Source: Streptantibioticus rubrisoli (lineage in GTDB: Bacteria; Actinomycetota; Actinomycetes; Streptomycetales; Streptomycetaceae). From it: 64,000 nucleotides of DNA. The stretch is taken from contig NZ_JANFNH010000039.1 of the NCBI RefSeq assembly GCF_024436055.1, positions 1-64,000 of the forward strand, read 5' to 3'. The translations under genes were made by a program, and so were the position numbers. The notes below the pieces were generated by a model. The model worked only from the letters and a program-made list of their open reading frames with translations. It did not search any database and was not told the DNA's origin. Numbering within the stretch: the stretch's first letter is position 1; each line of letters opens with the position of its first letter. This document shows positions 50,672 to 59,173 of the stretch, one piece after another.

Positions 50672-51449
50672 CTACCGGGCGGCGCCGGGCGGCTGGCTGC
50701 GCGTGTGGCGGCCCCGACCCGAGGCACGGCTACGGCTGCTGTGCCTGCCGCCCGCCGGAGCCGCCGCCGCGCTGTACCAGCCGTGGACCGGCCCGCTGCC
50801 GCCGTACGTCGAACTCGCCGCCGTCGAGCCCCCCGGACGCGGCACCCGGTACGGCGAGCCGTACCCCACCTCGTTCCGGCAGATCGTGGACCCGGTGCTC
50901 GACGCGCTCTCGCTCCTGCCGCCCAAACCGGTGGCGGTCTACGGGCACAGCATGGGCGCGATCGCGGCGCTGGAGACCGCGAGGGCGCTGCGGGACGGCG
51001 GAACGCCACCGGTCGCGCTGCTGGTGTCAGCGCGCAACGCCCCAGCGGTACGCGGCACGGACGAGGAGACATGGCCCGACCTGACCGACGCCCAACTGTC
51101 CACGCTGCTACGGAACCTCGGCGGCCTGGACGCCGAAACCCTTGACGATCCCCGGCTGATGGCGACGGTACTGCCCGCGGTGCGCGCGGACATCGCCGTC
51201 CTCTCGGCCTACCAGTACACCCCCGCGCCACCGCTGGCGTGCCCCGTACGGGCCTACGCGGGCACCGGGGACACCGGGACGACACCGGCCGGGCTGGCCC
51301 TGTGGCGCCGGGAGAACCCGGCGGACTTCCGGCTGCATCGCGTGCCCGGCGGCCACTTCTTCTTCCGAGGACGTGAAGCGCACCACATCGCACGGCTCAT
51401 GAGCGACCTCACGCCGACCGCCGCCGGGCGGGGTGCGGCGTGGCGCTAG
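50664..51449 (+). CDS. Type II thioesterase
   Basis: A 261-residue alpha/beta-hydrolase of the TEII family: RLLCLPPAGAAAALYQPW, ELAAVEPPGRGTRYGEP, nucleophile elbow YGHSMGAI (Ser96), Asp in YAGTGDTG, His in PGGHFFFRGRE. TEII enzymes remove wrong or stalled acyl groups from carrier domains, here presumably from the NRPS encoded immediately downstream. GTG at 50664 overlaps the radical SAM stop by 8 bp; a TTG three bases earlier is possible. Confidence 0.9.
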   Translation: MGSYRAAPGGWLRVWRPRPEARLRLLCLPPAGAAAALYQPWTGPLPPYVELAAVEPPGRGTRYGEPYPTSFRQIVDPVLDALSLLPPKPVAVYGHSMGAIAALETARALRDGGTPPVALLVSARNAPAVRGTDEETWPDLTDAQLSTLLRNLGGLDAETLDDPRLMATVLPAVRADIAVLSAYQYTPAPPLACPVRAYAGTGDTGTTPAGLALWRRENPADFRLHRVPGGHFFFRGREAHHIARLMSDLTPTAAGRGAAWR

Positions 51450-51492
51450 CAGCGGACTCCGCCGCCGACGGCGGAAGAAGGGACGAACCCTG

Positions 51493-54462
51493 ATGGCGGG
51501 TACCGACTCCGCACCCCTTTCCGGACCGCCGTCCGATCAGCTGCCGTTGGGCGGTCCCGCGCGGTGCGTCGCCGCGGCAGGGACGATCAGCGGCCAGGTG
51601 GATGTCCCGGCGCTGCGCGCCGGGTTGCACCGCACCGCCGAGTTGCTGCCCGCGCTGCGCTTCGAGACCGGACCCGGCCTGACCGTCCTGGACCTGCGCC
51701 ATGTGCCGGCCAGCGAACGGGAGGAGGCGACACGGGAGGTCCTCGGCGAGCTGGTGCTGGCCCCCTGGAGCGCGCAGGGCCCGGCGCTGCGCGCCCGCCT
51801 GCTGCTCGTTCCGGACGGTGCCGTGCTGGCGGCGGCCGCGCGACGCGACGTGCTTGACGAGCCGGGATTCACCCGCTTCCTGGTTGACGCCTGCGCCCCG
51901 GACGAACCCCCGGTGTCCGCCGCGTCGGACGGCGACGGGACACCGGCGGCCTCGGACGGCGCGGCTGAGCACTGGAAGGATCTGGCCGGCTGTCTGCCGC
52001 CGTTCTCGCTCCCCACCGATCGGCCGCGCCCGCCCGCGCTCTGCGGTGACTGCGCGACCGTATCGCTGACCATCGCGGAGGAACTCGCCCCTCGGCTGAG
52101 CGAGTTGGCCGACGAGTGCGGAGCCGACACCGCCACGGTCATGCTCGCCGGGGTGCACGTACTGCTGAGCCGGATGGGCGCGGACGCGGAGACGGCCGTC
52201 ACTTTGACCGCCGGGGCCGGTGACCGGTCGGTGAGCCTGGCCAGCCTCGCGGACGGCCCGTCCTTCCGCACGCTGCTGGAGCGGGTGCGCGACACACGGT
52301 TCGCCGAGGCCGAACACGGCCCAGCGCCCGAGGAGTTGTACACCGCCGTGGCCCTGACCGTGCGTGACCGCGCCCTGCTGCCGCCTCGGGCGGTCGGCGG
52401 CCTGCCGTTGACGCCGCTGCGGCTGCCGCGCGTCGTATCGGCGCACGAGCTGCGGTTCGTGCTGGAGCCGCGGCCCGGCGGCGGCTGGGGCGGCCAGCTT
52501 GAGTACGCGCCCGAGGTGTTCGACCGGGTGACCGCCGAGCGGCTCGCGTCGCGCTACCGGCTGGTGCTGGCGGCGGCCGCTGACTGCCCGGACACCCCGG
52601 CCTCCCGGCTTCCCATCCTCACCGCGGCCGAACGGCGGCTGGTGACCGTGGAGTGGAACCGTACCGAGACCAGCGCGCAGCCCGACCAGTGCCTGCACGA
52701 ACTGATCCGCCAGCAGGCGCGCCTCACCCCGGACGCCCCGGCGGCCCGCTGTGGCGAAACGGTTCTGACGTACGGTCAGTTGGAGCGGCGAGCCAACGGT
52801 CTCGCCCGGTCGCTGGCGGAGCACGGTGCCGGGCCCGGTCGGACCGTGGGCATCTGCGCCCAGCGGTCGGTCGACATGGTGGTGGCAGTCGTGGCCGTCA
52901 TGACGGCGGGCGCCGCCTATGTGCCCCTGGATCCCGCGTACCCGGCGGAACGGCTGGCGTTCATGGTCGAGGACAGCGCTGTGCCCGTGATCCTCACGGA
53001 CCGCTCCTCGGCCGAACTGCTCGACGAGCGGCGGGTGGCCCTTCTGCGGCTGGATTCGACGCAGACCGCCGCCACCGCGCCGCACACCTCGGTGACCCCC
53101 GACTCACTCTGCTACGTCATCTACACCTCCGGCTCCACCGGTCTGCCGAAGGGCGCGGCGAACACCCACCGGGGCGTGCTGAACACCATGAGGTCGCTGG
53201 TGAGCCGACTGCGGCTGGACACGGCGACGCGCCTGCTGCAGGCTTCCTCGCTCAACTTCGACATGTCCGCCTTCGACATCCTGGCCACCTTGTTGTCCGG
53301 CGGCTGCCTGGTCATACCGGAGCAACACGAGGCGACGGAACCGGCCCGGCTGCTCGACCTGGCGCACCGCGCGGACCTCACCGTCTGGAGTTCCACCCCC
53401 GCGCTCTTCCGCGGCGCGCTCGACGAGGCGTACGCGACCGGCCGCGGGCTGCCGCCGCGGCTGCGGACCGTGGCACTGGGCGGCGACCGGTTCCCCGCCG
53501 AGGTGCCCGAACTGCTGGCGGACCTGGCGCCGGGCTGCCGCGCGTTCAACTTCGCCGGTATGACCGAGGTCTCCTTCACCACCACCGCCCACCCGGTGAC
53601 CGTGGCCGACGCCCGGCGTACGAGCGTGCCCTGGGGACGGCCGCTGCCCGGGCAGCGGATGTACGTGCTCGACGAGTACGGCGAACCGGTGCCTCCCGGC
53701 GCCCCGGGCGAGCTCTACATCGGCGGAGCGGGCGTCGGCCCCGGCTACTGGAACCGGCCCGAACTCAGCGCCGAGCGGTTCGTGGCCGACCCGTTCGCGG
53801 ACGAACCCGACGCGCGCATGTACCGCACCGGGGACCGGGTACGGCACCTGCCGGACGGGGCCGTCGAGTTCCTGGGACGCCTGGACCACCAGGTCAAGGT
53901 GCGCGGGTTCCGGATCGAGACCGGTGAGATCGAGGCGGCGCTCACGCTCCACCCCCAGGTGCGGGACGCCGTGGTCGAAGCGCGGGAACACGAATCCGGC
54001 GGCGACCGCAGGCTGATCGCGCACATCGTGCTCAACGCGCCGGAACGGCCGTTGTCCGTGGAGGAGTTGCGCGGCTTCCTGGCCACGCGTCTGCCGGATC
54101 CGATGATCCCCTCGGTGTTCCTGACGCGGCCCTCGCTCCCCCTGACACCGGGCGGGAAGATCGACCGGGCCGCGCTGGCCGCGGTCGTCGTACCCAACGG
54201 CCGGCCGCTTCTCGACGCCCCCTACGAGGCGCCGCGCGACGAGTTGGAGCGCACCATCGCCGCCGAGTGGGAGCGGATCCTGGGGATCAGCGGAGTGGGC
54301 GCGCACGACGAGTTCTCGGCCCTGGGCGGCCACTCGCTGCTGGCGACGGCGACGATGGCGGCGCTCTCCGAGCAACTGGGCGTGCCCCTGTCGGCGCGGG
54401 ACCTGTTCGAGGCGTCGACCCCGGCGCGGCTCGCCAAGCGCGTACGGTCAACCGCCCGCTAG
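51493..54462 (+). CDS. Single-module NRPS: degenerate C, A and PCP domains
   Basis: A 989-residue synthetase. Residues 1-380 have condensation-domain character, but the HHxxxDG motif is absent (AAARRDVLDE stands in its place), so it is probably structural. Adenylation domain about 395-890: VMTAGAAYVPLDPAYP, YVIYTSGSTGLPKGAANTH, LNFDMSAFDI, NFAGMTEVSFTT, GELYIGGAGVGPGYWNRPE, YRTGDR, GRLDHQVKVRGFRIETGEIE, LTPGGKIDRAAL. Carrier domain about 905-985 with the phosphopantetheine Ser in LGGHSLLATA. By eye the specificity code reads D-M-F-S-A-G-F-F-T-K, which I cannot assign. ATG at 51493. It activates and tethers one amino acid for modification by partner enzymes; no release domain is attached. Confidence 0.92.
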   Translation: MAGTDSAPLSGPPSDQLPLGGPARCVAAAGTISGQVDVPALRAGLHRTAELLPALRFETGPGLTVLDLRHVPASEREEATREVLGELVLAPWSAQGPALRARLLLVPDGAVLAAAARRDVLDEPGFTRFLVDACAPDEPPVSAASDGDGTPAASDGAAEHWKDLAGCLPPFSLPTDRPRPPALCGDCATVSLTIAEELAPRLSELADECGADTATVMLAGVHVLLSRMGADAETAVTLTAGAGDRSVSLASLADGPSFRTLLERVRDTRFAEAEHGPAPEELYTAVALTVRDRALLPPRAVGGLPLTPLRLPRVVSAHELRFVLEPRPGGGWGGQLEYAPEVFDRVTAERLASRYRLVLAAAADCPDTPASRLPILTAAERRLVTVEWNRTETSAQPDQCLHELIRQQARLTPDAPAARCGETVLTYGQLERRANGLARSLAEHGAGPGRTVGICAQRSVDMVVAVVAVMTAGAAYVPLDPAYPAERLAFMVEDSAVPVILTDRSSAELLDERRVALLRLDSTQTAATAPHTSVTPDSLCYVIYTSGSTGLPKGAANTHRGVLNTMRSLVSRLRLDTATRLLQASSLNFDMSAFDILATLLSGGCLVIPEQHEATEPARLLDLAHRADLTVWSSTPALFRGALDEAYATGRGLPPRLRTVALGGDRFPAEVPELLADLAPGCRAFNFAGMTEVSFTTTAHPVTVADARRTSVPWGRPLPGQRMYVLDEYGEPVPPGAPGELYIGGAGVGPGYWNRPELSAERFVADPFADEPDARMYRTGDRVRHLPDGAVEFLGRLDHQVKVRGFRIETGEIEAALTLHPQVRDAVVEAREHESGGDRRLIAHIVLNAPERPLSVEELRGFLATRLPDPMIPSVFLTRPSLPLTPGGKIDRAALAAVVVPNGRPLLDAPYEAPRDELERTIAAEWERILGISGVGAHDEFSALGGHSLLATATMAALSEQLGVPLSARDLFEASTPARLAKRVRSTAR

Positions 54463-54473
54463 GCGCCCGCGGT

Positions 54474-55271
54474 TCAGCGTCGGTGGACCAACAGGCTCTG
54501 CGCGGAGCGGGCGACCGGCCCGTCCTCGTCGTAGAGGGTGGCGGTGGCCAGCCCGGCCCGACCGGGACCGAGGCTGGTCTCCGCGTCCAGACACAGCCAC
54601 TCGCCGACCGGGGGACGCAGCAGGTGGACGGTCAACTCCGGTGGAACGAAGCCCCATTGCCGGATGTCCAGTACGGCGCTGACACCGTTGGCGGAGTCGG
54701 CGGACAGCACGGTCCGCTGGAACGGTGACATCGGCTCGTCGGGCAGCAGGGGCAACCTCGGCCGCAGCCACACTGCGGCGGGTCCCAGCCCGCCGTAGCC
54801 GCCATGGACGAAGGACCACTCGACCGACTCCAGGAAGCCGCACCGCCAGTGGGCCGGGGCGCCCGGCACCGTCGCCGGTCCGTCCGCCCTCGGCGCGGGC
54901 GGCTTCTCCACCATGCCGTCGGCGGGCACGTCATCGGGCGCCTCAAGCACGCACCACGCCGACGCGTACACCAACGTCCGCTCGGCGGCGCGCAGTTCGC
55001 CACGCACCAGCCGCACCCGCCGACCCGGACGCTCGACCCACGCCCGGACCGTCAGCGGTCGCAGCGGCACGGGGCCGAGGATGTCGTACGAGATCCGGGC
55101 CAAGGACAGATCCGTGCCCGCGCACCGCTCCAGCTCGCGGGCGAGCAGCGCCCCCGGCGGCCCGAAGTGCTGCAGCCCGGGGTCCCACGGCCCCTGGGTG
55201 TGCGTCGTCGGGCGGTACGCGCCGCCGTCCGCGGTGTCGACGGGCTCGAAGTAGGCGTCGGCGTCAGGCAT
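54474..55271 (-). CDS. Acyl-CoA thioesterase-like (hot-dog) protein
   Basis: A 265-residue double hot-dog protein of the TesB/thioesterase-like type: GPPGALLARELERC, LARISYDILGPVPLRPLTVRAWVERPGRRVRLVRGELRA in the first half, and SPFQRTVLSADSANGVSAVLD, FVPPELTVHLLRPPVGEWLCLDAET in the second. Such proteins hydrolyse acyl thioesters or act as dehydratase-like folds. Last gene of the minus-strand arm, ending 11 bp from the stop of the convergent NRPS gene. Start ATG at 55271 overlaps the nitroreductase end by 8 bp. Confidence 0.8.
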   Translation of the reverse strand: MPDADAYFEPVDTADGGAYRPTTHTQGPWDPGLQHFGPPGALLARELERCAGTDLSLARISYDILGPVPLRPLTVRAWVERPGRRVRLVRGELRAAERTLVYASAWCVLEAPDDVPADGMVEKPPAPRADGPATVPGAPAHWRCGFLESVEWSFVHGGYGGLGPAAVWLRPRLPLLPDEPMSPFQRTVLSADSANGVSAVLDIRQWGFVPPELTVHLLRPPVGEWLCLDAETSLGPGRAGLATATLYDEDGPVARSAQSLLVHRR

Positions 55272-55821
55272 GGGGCTCCAGCATGCTCAGCTTCTCCCGT
55301 ACGTCGAACGGCGCCCGGGGCGGTGCCGCCGCCGGACCGTCAGGCGTACCAACGTACAGCCAACCGAGCAGCCGCTCCCCGGGGTCCAGACCGAGACATT
55401 CGCGCACTGCAGGAGAGTCGACCGCGTTCCCGGTGCGCCAGATCGCGCCCCAGCCACGGCTGTGCAGCAGCAGATGCAGCGTGTGGACCATGGAGACGGT
55501 CGCGGCCAGTTGCTCCCACTCCGGGACCTTGGGGTGGGGCAGTCGTGGGCACAGCACGATGGAGATCAGCAACGGGGCGCGCAGCGGCTTGGTGCGTGCC
55601 TGTTCGGCCCGTACCGGATCGTCCGTGCCGCGGGCGAGCGCCGCCCCCAGCCGGTCCCGGGCGGTACCCCTGACCGTCACCAGCCGCCAGGGGCGCAGCC
55701 GCCCGTGGTCGGGGGCGGTCGATGCGACCTGGAGCAGTTCCAGCAGGGTGTCGTCGTCCGGGCCCGGGGCAGCCAGCCGGGTGACGCTCCGGCGGGTCAG
55801 TACGGTCTGCATGACGTCCAT
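55264..55821 (-). CDS. Nitroreductase-family flavoprotein
   Basis: A 185-residue FMN-dependent protein: LTRRSVTRLAAPGPDDDTL (FMN phosphate contacts), ASTAPDHGRLRPWRLVTVRG, TVSMVHTLHLLLHSRGWGAIWRTGN, LLGWLYVGTPDG. Members reduce nitro or quinone groups or oxidise C-N/C-C bonds in azoline- and diketopiperazine-type pathways. Cytoplasmic dimer in known cases. ATG at 55821, following the M81-type gene by 9 bp. In this cluster it could dehydrogenate or reduce the nascent product; direction cannot be predicted. Confidence 0.88.
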   Translation of the reverse strand: MDVMQTVLTRRSVTRLAAPGPDDDTLLELLQVASTAPDHGRLRPWRLVTVRGTARDRLGAALARGTDDPVRAEQARTKPLRAPLLISIVLCPRLPHPKVPEWEQLAATVSMVHTLHLLLHSRGWGAIWRTGNAVDSPAVRECLGLDPGERLLGWLYVGTPDGPAAAPPRAPFDVREKLSMLEPHA

Positions 55822-55830
55822 GCCACTCCT

Positions 55831-57351
55831 TCAGCTCTGCTGCCCGCCGGACACGACGTGTGGGGCGGCCATCGGCCACAGCGCGCGTGTCGGACCGGAG
55901 CGGGGGATCTGCTCGATGCCCCTGGCCGTCGGCCCCGGCGCGTCCGCGACCACCATGTGCCCGGACACCTGCGCGAACCCGGCCCTGAAGTGGTTGACCG
56001 ACTTCACGGCGACGATCCGGTACCGCCGTGGGACCACGCCGTGCAGCAACAGGATCTCCGGGTCGAGTACCTGGCGGCGTTGCGAGGCCACGATCACCTC
56101 GCAACGCCCCACGGTGATCCGGACGCTCGGGCCGAAGTCCGCCCGTTTGCCCCGCCGCATCGCGGTCTGCGTGATCACCCCGTCCGTGACAGCCCGGACC
56201 GTGCCCACCGCCTCGACGGGTGGGCCGCTGGCCCAGCCGTGCCGACCGCCGAGCCGCACGTCGAGCGTGTTGCCGACGCCCGCCGCCACCGCCGTCGCGA
56301 CCGTCTCGGGGTCCCACAGGGTCGCGAAGCAGGTCGCAACGGGCGCCTCCAACAGGGCGCGCAGCAGATGGGTGTTGTCGCCCGTCGCGCCGCAGCCGGG
56401 ATTGTCGCTGCCGTCGCCGACGACGACCGTGGGTTCCTCGGAGGCGAGCGCCAGGCGCACCGCCTCAACGGGTGCCAGCAAGGTGGGGCGGAAGCGCTCC
56501 CGCTGGCCGTCCAGCCACGCGGCGGCTTCGTCGCAGCACCGCTGGGCGAGCCCCGGGTCGCCGTCGGTGACCGTCACGACGCTGGTGGCGGCCTGTTCGG
56601 TGTCGGCGTACGGGAAGCCGTGGAAGGCGGCGCAGGCCAGGACCCCGGGACGTTCCTCGATCTCCCGGACCAGATCGCGCAGTTCACGTGCGGGCGACCC
56701 GGCGACGGTGGGCGAGGGCGGCAGCAGCATGGGCAGCCTGCGCTGCCGGATCACCGGCCGGATCGTGCCCCGCGCGGCGGCGACCGCCAGTTCGCCCGCG
56801 AGGCGGGCGCGGTCGGCGGCGTCCGTGTGCGGATACTCGTGGAAACCGGTCACCACGTCGGCCAGGTCGAGCAGTTCGTCGGGGACGTTTGCGTGCAGGT
56901 CCATGGTGACGGCGATCACCGCGTCGGGCAGCAGCTGCCGTACCCGGCGCAGCACGGCCACGTCCAGGGAGCGGTCCGGCGCGATCACGCCCGCGCCGTG
57001 CAGGTCGAGCAGGACCACCTCGCAGTCGCCCGCCTCGCACAGCGCACCCGACAACCTTTGTTCCAAGGCGAGATGAGCGTCACCCGAGATGGCGGGGCCG
57101 GGCTCGGCGCGGGCGTGGAACGCCGGACGCACCTGTGCGCCGACCGCCGCACAGGCGGCCAGGTAGCCGCCGGTCACGGTGGCCGTCCCACCGAACTCGG
57201 TGAGCAGATCCGGCCCTTGGTGGCAGGAGAACGCCGACAGTTCGGCCGTTCCCAGGTATTCGACCATGAAGGTGCTGGACTCGTGCACGAGCCCGCCAAC
57301 GGCCGCCCGCACCACGCGCGCCGACGGTCCGGCACAGCCGCGGGCGGTCAC
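55831..57351 (-). CDS. M81/MlrC-like metallohydrolase
   Basis: A 506-residue protein of the microcystinase-C-like family: AVGGLVHESSTFMVEY, VVLLDLHGAGVI, IAVTMDLHANVPDELLDLADVVTGFHEYPHTDAADRA, then VVGDGSDNPGCGATGDNTHLL and the C-terminal domain with NIVAV-type strand (RIVAVKSVNHFRAGF). The conserved H-E, D-H and H-x-x-P-H residues needed for a bound metal are present. MlrC cleaves peptide or amidine-like bonds; other members work in specialised pathways. GTG at 57351 overlaps the RraA gene stop (GTGA). Could trim, deprotect or hydrolyse an intermediate. Confidence 0.85.
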   Translation of the reverse strand: MTARGCAGPSARVVRAAVGGLVHESSTFMVEYLGTAELSAFSCHQGPDLLTEFGGTATVTGGYLAACAAVGAQVRPAFHARAEPGPAISGDAHLALEQRLSGALCEAGDCEVVLLDLHGAGVIAPDRSLDVAVLRRVRQLLPDAVIAVTMDLHANVPDELLDLADVVTGFHEYPHTDAADRARLAGELAVAAARGTIRPVIRQRRLPMLLPPSPTVAGSPARELRDLVREIEERPGVLACAAFHGFPYADTEQAATSVVTVTDGDPGLAQRCCDEAAAWLDGQRERFRPTLLAPVEAVRLALASEEPTVVVGDGSDNPGCGATGDNTHLLRALLEAPVATCFATLWDPETVATAVAAGVGNTLDVRLGGRHGWASGPPVEAVGTVRAVTDGVITQTAMRRGKRADFGPSVRITVGRCEVIVASQRRQVLDPEILLLHGVVPRRYRIVAVKSVNHFRAGFAQVSGHMVVADAPGPTARGIEQIPRSGPTRALWPMAAPHVVSGGQQS

Positions 57352-58007
57352 CGTCGCACCAGCCCGAGCGCGTTGTAGCCGTGCCGTTCGCGAGCCGTGC
57401 CGAGCGGCAGCCCGGCGGCGATGTCCGCCCGGATCGCCTGCTCCGCGGCGGCGACGCGCCGCACCTGTTCGGCGGTACGGTCCAGCACCTGCGCGGGAAC
57501 GACCAGACAGCCCGCGTCGTCGCCGACCAGGACATCACCCGGGGCGATCCGCACACCGCACACCCGCACCGACCGTTGGACCGCGGTCAGCCGCACCCGG
57601 TGCTTGCCCGACTTCATGTACGAGCCGCCGCTCCACAGCGGATAGCCGCTTTCCCGGATGGCGGCCACATCCCGGCAGACACCGTCGATGACCGTCCCGG
57701 CCACCTGGCCGCGCACCGCGGTCAAGGTGAGCAGGTCTCCCCACACGGTACGGTCGGTGCGGCCGTCGTTCGCCACCACCACGACGGCGCCGGGTGGCAC
57801 ATCGTCGATGAACTCACCGGCGGGCCCCGGGTTCCCCGGCGCGACCGTCTCGTACCGGACGGTGAAGACCGGGCCCGCGACCACCCCCTCGCCGGAGATC
57901 CGCCGCAGGCCGGGTAGTCCCGTCTCGCCCCGGTCCAGCAGGTCCAGTGCGTCGCTGACCGCGCTGGTGCCGTGCGCGCGGAAAACGTCGAGCACGTCTT
58001 GGCTCAC
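57348..58007 (-). CDS. RraA-fold protein (HMG/CHA aldolase-like)
   Basis: A 219-residue protein of the RraA/class II HMG aldolase family: TSAVSDALDLLDRGETGLPG, GVVAGPVFTVRYET, PPGAVVVVANDGRTDRTVWGDLLTLTA, VAGTVIDGVCRDVAAIRESGYPLW, APGDVLVGDDAGCLVVPAQVL. The G-x-x-x-D-x-x-x-R-D cluster (VIDGVCRD) that binds the divalent metal and substrate in aldolases is intact, so it may be a real retro-aldol or decarboxylating enzyme, not just an RNase E inhibitor. GTG at 58007 overlaps the enolase gene stop. Confidence 0.85.
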   Translation of the reverse strand: MSQDVLDVFRAHGTSAVSDALDLLDRGETGLPGLRRISGEGVVAGPVFTVRYETVAPGNPGPAGEFIDDVPPGAVVVVANDGRTDRTVWGDLLTLTAVRGQVAGTVIDGVCRDVAAIRESGYPLWSGGSYMKSGKHRVRLTAVQRSVRVCGVRIAPGDVLVGDDAGCLVVPAQVLDRTAEQVRRVAAAEQAIRADIAAGLPLGTARERHGYNALGLVRR

Positions 58008-59173
58008 CGTCGGTCCCCCTTCGTGAGTTCCACCGCGCGTTCGACGGTGAGTGTGCCGGTGGGTTCGGTGCCGGTGCCGGGCAGGGGGAGCGGCCGGACC
58101 CAGCCGGGGGTGTCGAAGGCCAGTCGCGGCTCGGTGCCGTCGTCCGCGTAGTACGTGTCGCTGGGCCCCACGTCGCTCGCCTCGGTCATGTTGGGCAAGG
58201 TGGCCAGGGCCACGTTGGTCCAACGGCCTATGCCCTGGTCCCACTTGCCGCCGACGAAGGTGGGGATGCCCGCCGAAGCGCAGAAGTCGTGGATGCGCAC
58301 CGACTCGGCGAGGCCGCCCACCCGACCGGTCTTGATGTTGACCATCCGAGCGGCGCCCAACTCGGCCGCCTCCCGGGTCTCCCGCAGCGAATGCACCTGT
58401 TCGTCCAGGCAGATCGCGGTCTCCAGCCGCCGCTGCAACTCCGCCGTGGTACGCAACAGGTGGCGCGGGAAGGGCTGTTCGAGCGCCAGCAGCCCCAGCC
58501 CGTCGAGAGCCAGCAGATGGTCCAGGTGCGTCTCGTCGTAGGCCGCGTTGGCGTCGGCGATGACCGGAAGGTCCGGGAAGGCGGTGCGTATCTCCCGTAC
58601 CGGGACGGTGTCCCAGCCGGGCCGGATCTTCAGCCTGAACCGCCGGTAGCCGGCCTCGACGCCGCGCGCCACGTTTTCGACGAGTTCCGCGACGGTCGGC
58701 TCGATTCCGGCGGTCGCGCCGACCGGCACCGGCCTGACGGCTCCGCCGAGTTCCTCGCACAGCGGCCGCCCGCGCAATCGCGCCTGGAGGTCCCACAGGG
58801 CGGTCTCCACCGCGCCCTTGGCCTCCTCGTGGCCGTTGACCTCGCGCCACAGCCGCATGCAGTTCTCCGGAGAGCTGCTGCCCGCCGCCAGCAGCATGGG
58901 CCCCAGGAACCGTTCTATGACATACCAGGCCGTCTCTATCGTCTCGTAGTTGTAGAACGGGGTCTCCATGGCCGTGCATTCGGCGCGGCCGATCCCACTG
59001 ACACCGTCGGGGTCGGCGCCTTCCACCTCGACGACGAGTTTGGTCCATGTGTGGTACCGCTGCCAGCGGTTCTCGAAGGGATGGGTCAGCCGGGCCGTCA
59101 CCAACCGCAGCGTGATCCGGTCGACCGTCATCGTCATCGTCGTGCCCGGCGACCGAGTACGGCCGTTGTTCAT
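58004..59173 (-). CDS. Enolase-superfamily enzyme, OSBS/N-acylamino-acid racemase type
   Basis: A 389-residue enolase-superfamily protein. Catalytic residues of the muconate-lactonising subgroup are recognisable: Lys pair region RFRLKIRPGWD near 180, metal ligands in IADANAAYD, ALEQPF and CLDEQ, and second Lys in MVNIKTGRVGG. The N-terminal cap carries GIGRAECTAMETPFYNYETI. Such enzymes abstract an alpha-proton to racemise, dehydrate or cycloisomerise acids. ATG at 59173 overlaps the ATP-grasp stop (ATGA); a second ATG 33 bp further in is possible. In this cluster a racemase or dehydratase role on the precursor is plausible. Confidence 0.88.
   Translation of the reverse strand: MNNGRTRSPGTTMTMTVDRITLRLVTARLTHPFENRWQRYHTWTKLVVEVEGADPDGVSGIGRAECTAMETPFYNYETIETAWYVIERFLGPMLLAAGSSSPENCMRLWREVNGHEEAKGAVETALWDLQARLRGRPLCEELGGAVRPVPVGATAGIEPTVAELVENVARGVEAGYRRFRLKIRPGWDTVPVREIRTAFPDLPVIADANAAYDETHLDHLLALDGLGLLALEQPFPRHLLRTTAELQRRLETAICLDEQVHSLRETREAAELGAARMVNIKTGRVGGLAESVRIHDFCASAGIPTFVGGKWDQGIGRWTNVALATLPNMTEASDVGPSDTYYADDGTEPRLAFDTPGWVRPLPLPGTGTEPTGTLTVERAVELTKGDRR

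Noticed and set aside
54725-57378. Two plus-strand frames of about 700-780 codons
   Set aside because: Arg/Ser- or Gly/Arg-rich shadows of the thioesterase, nitroreductase and M81 genes.
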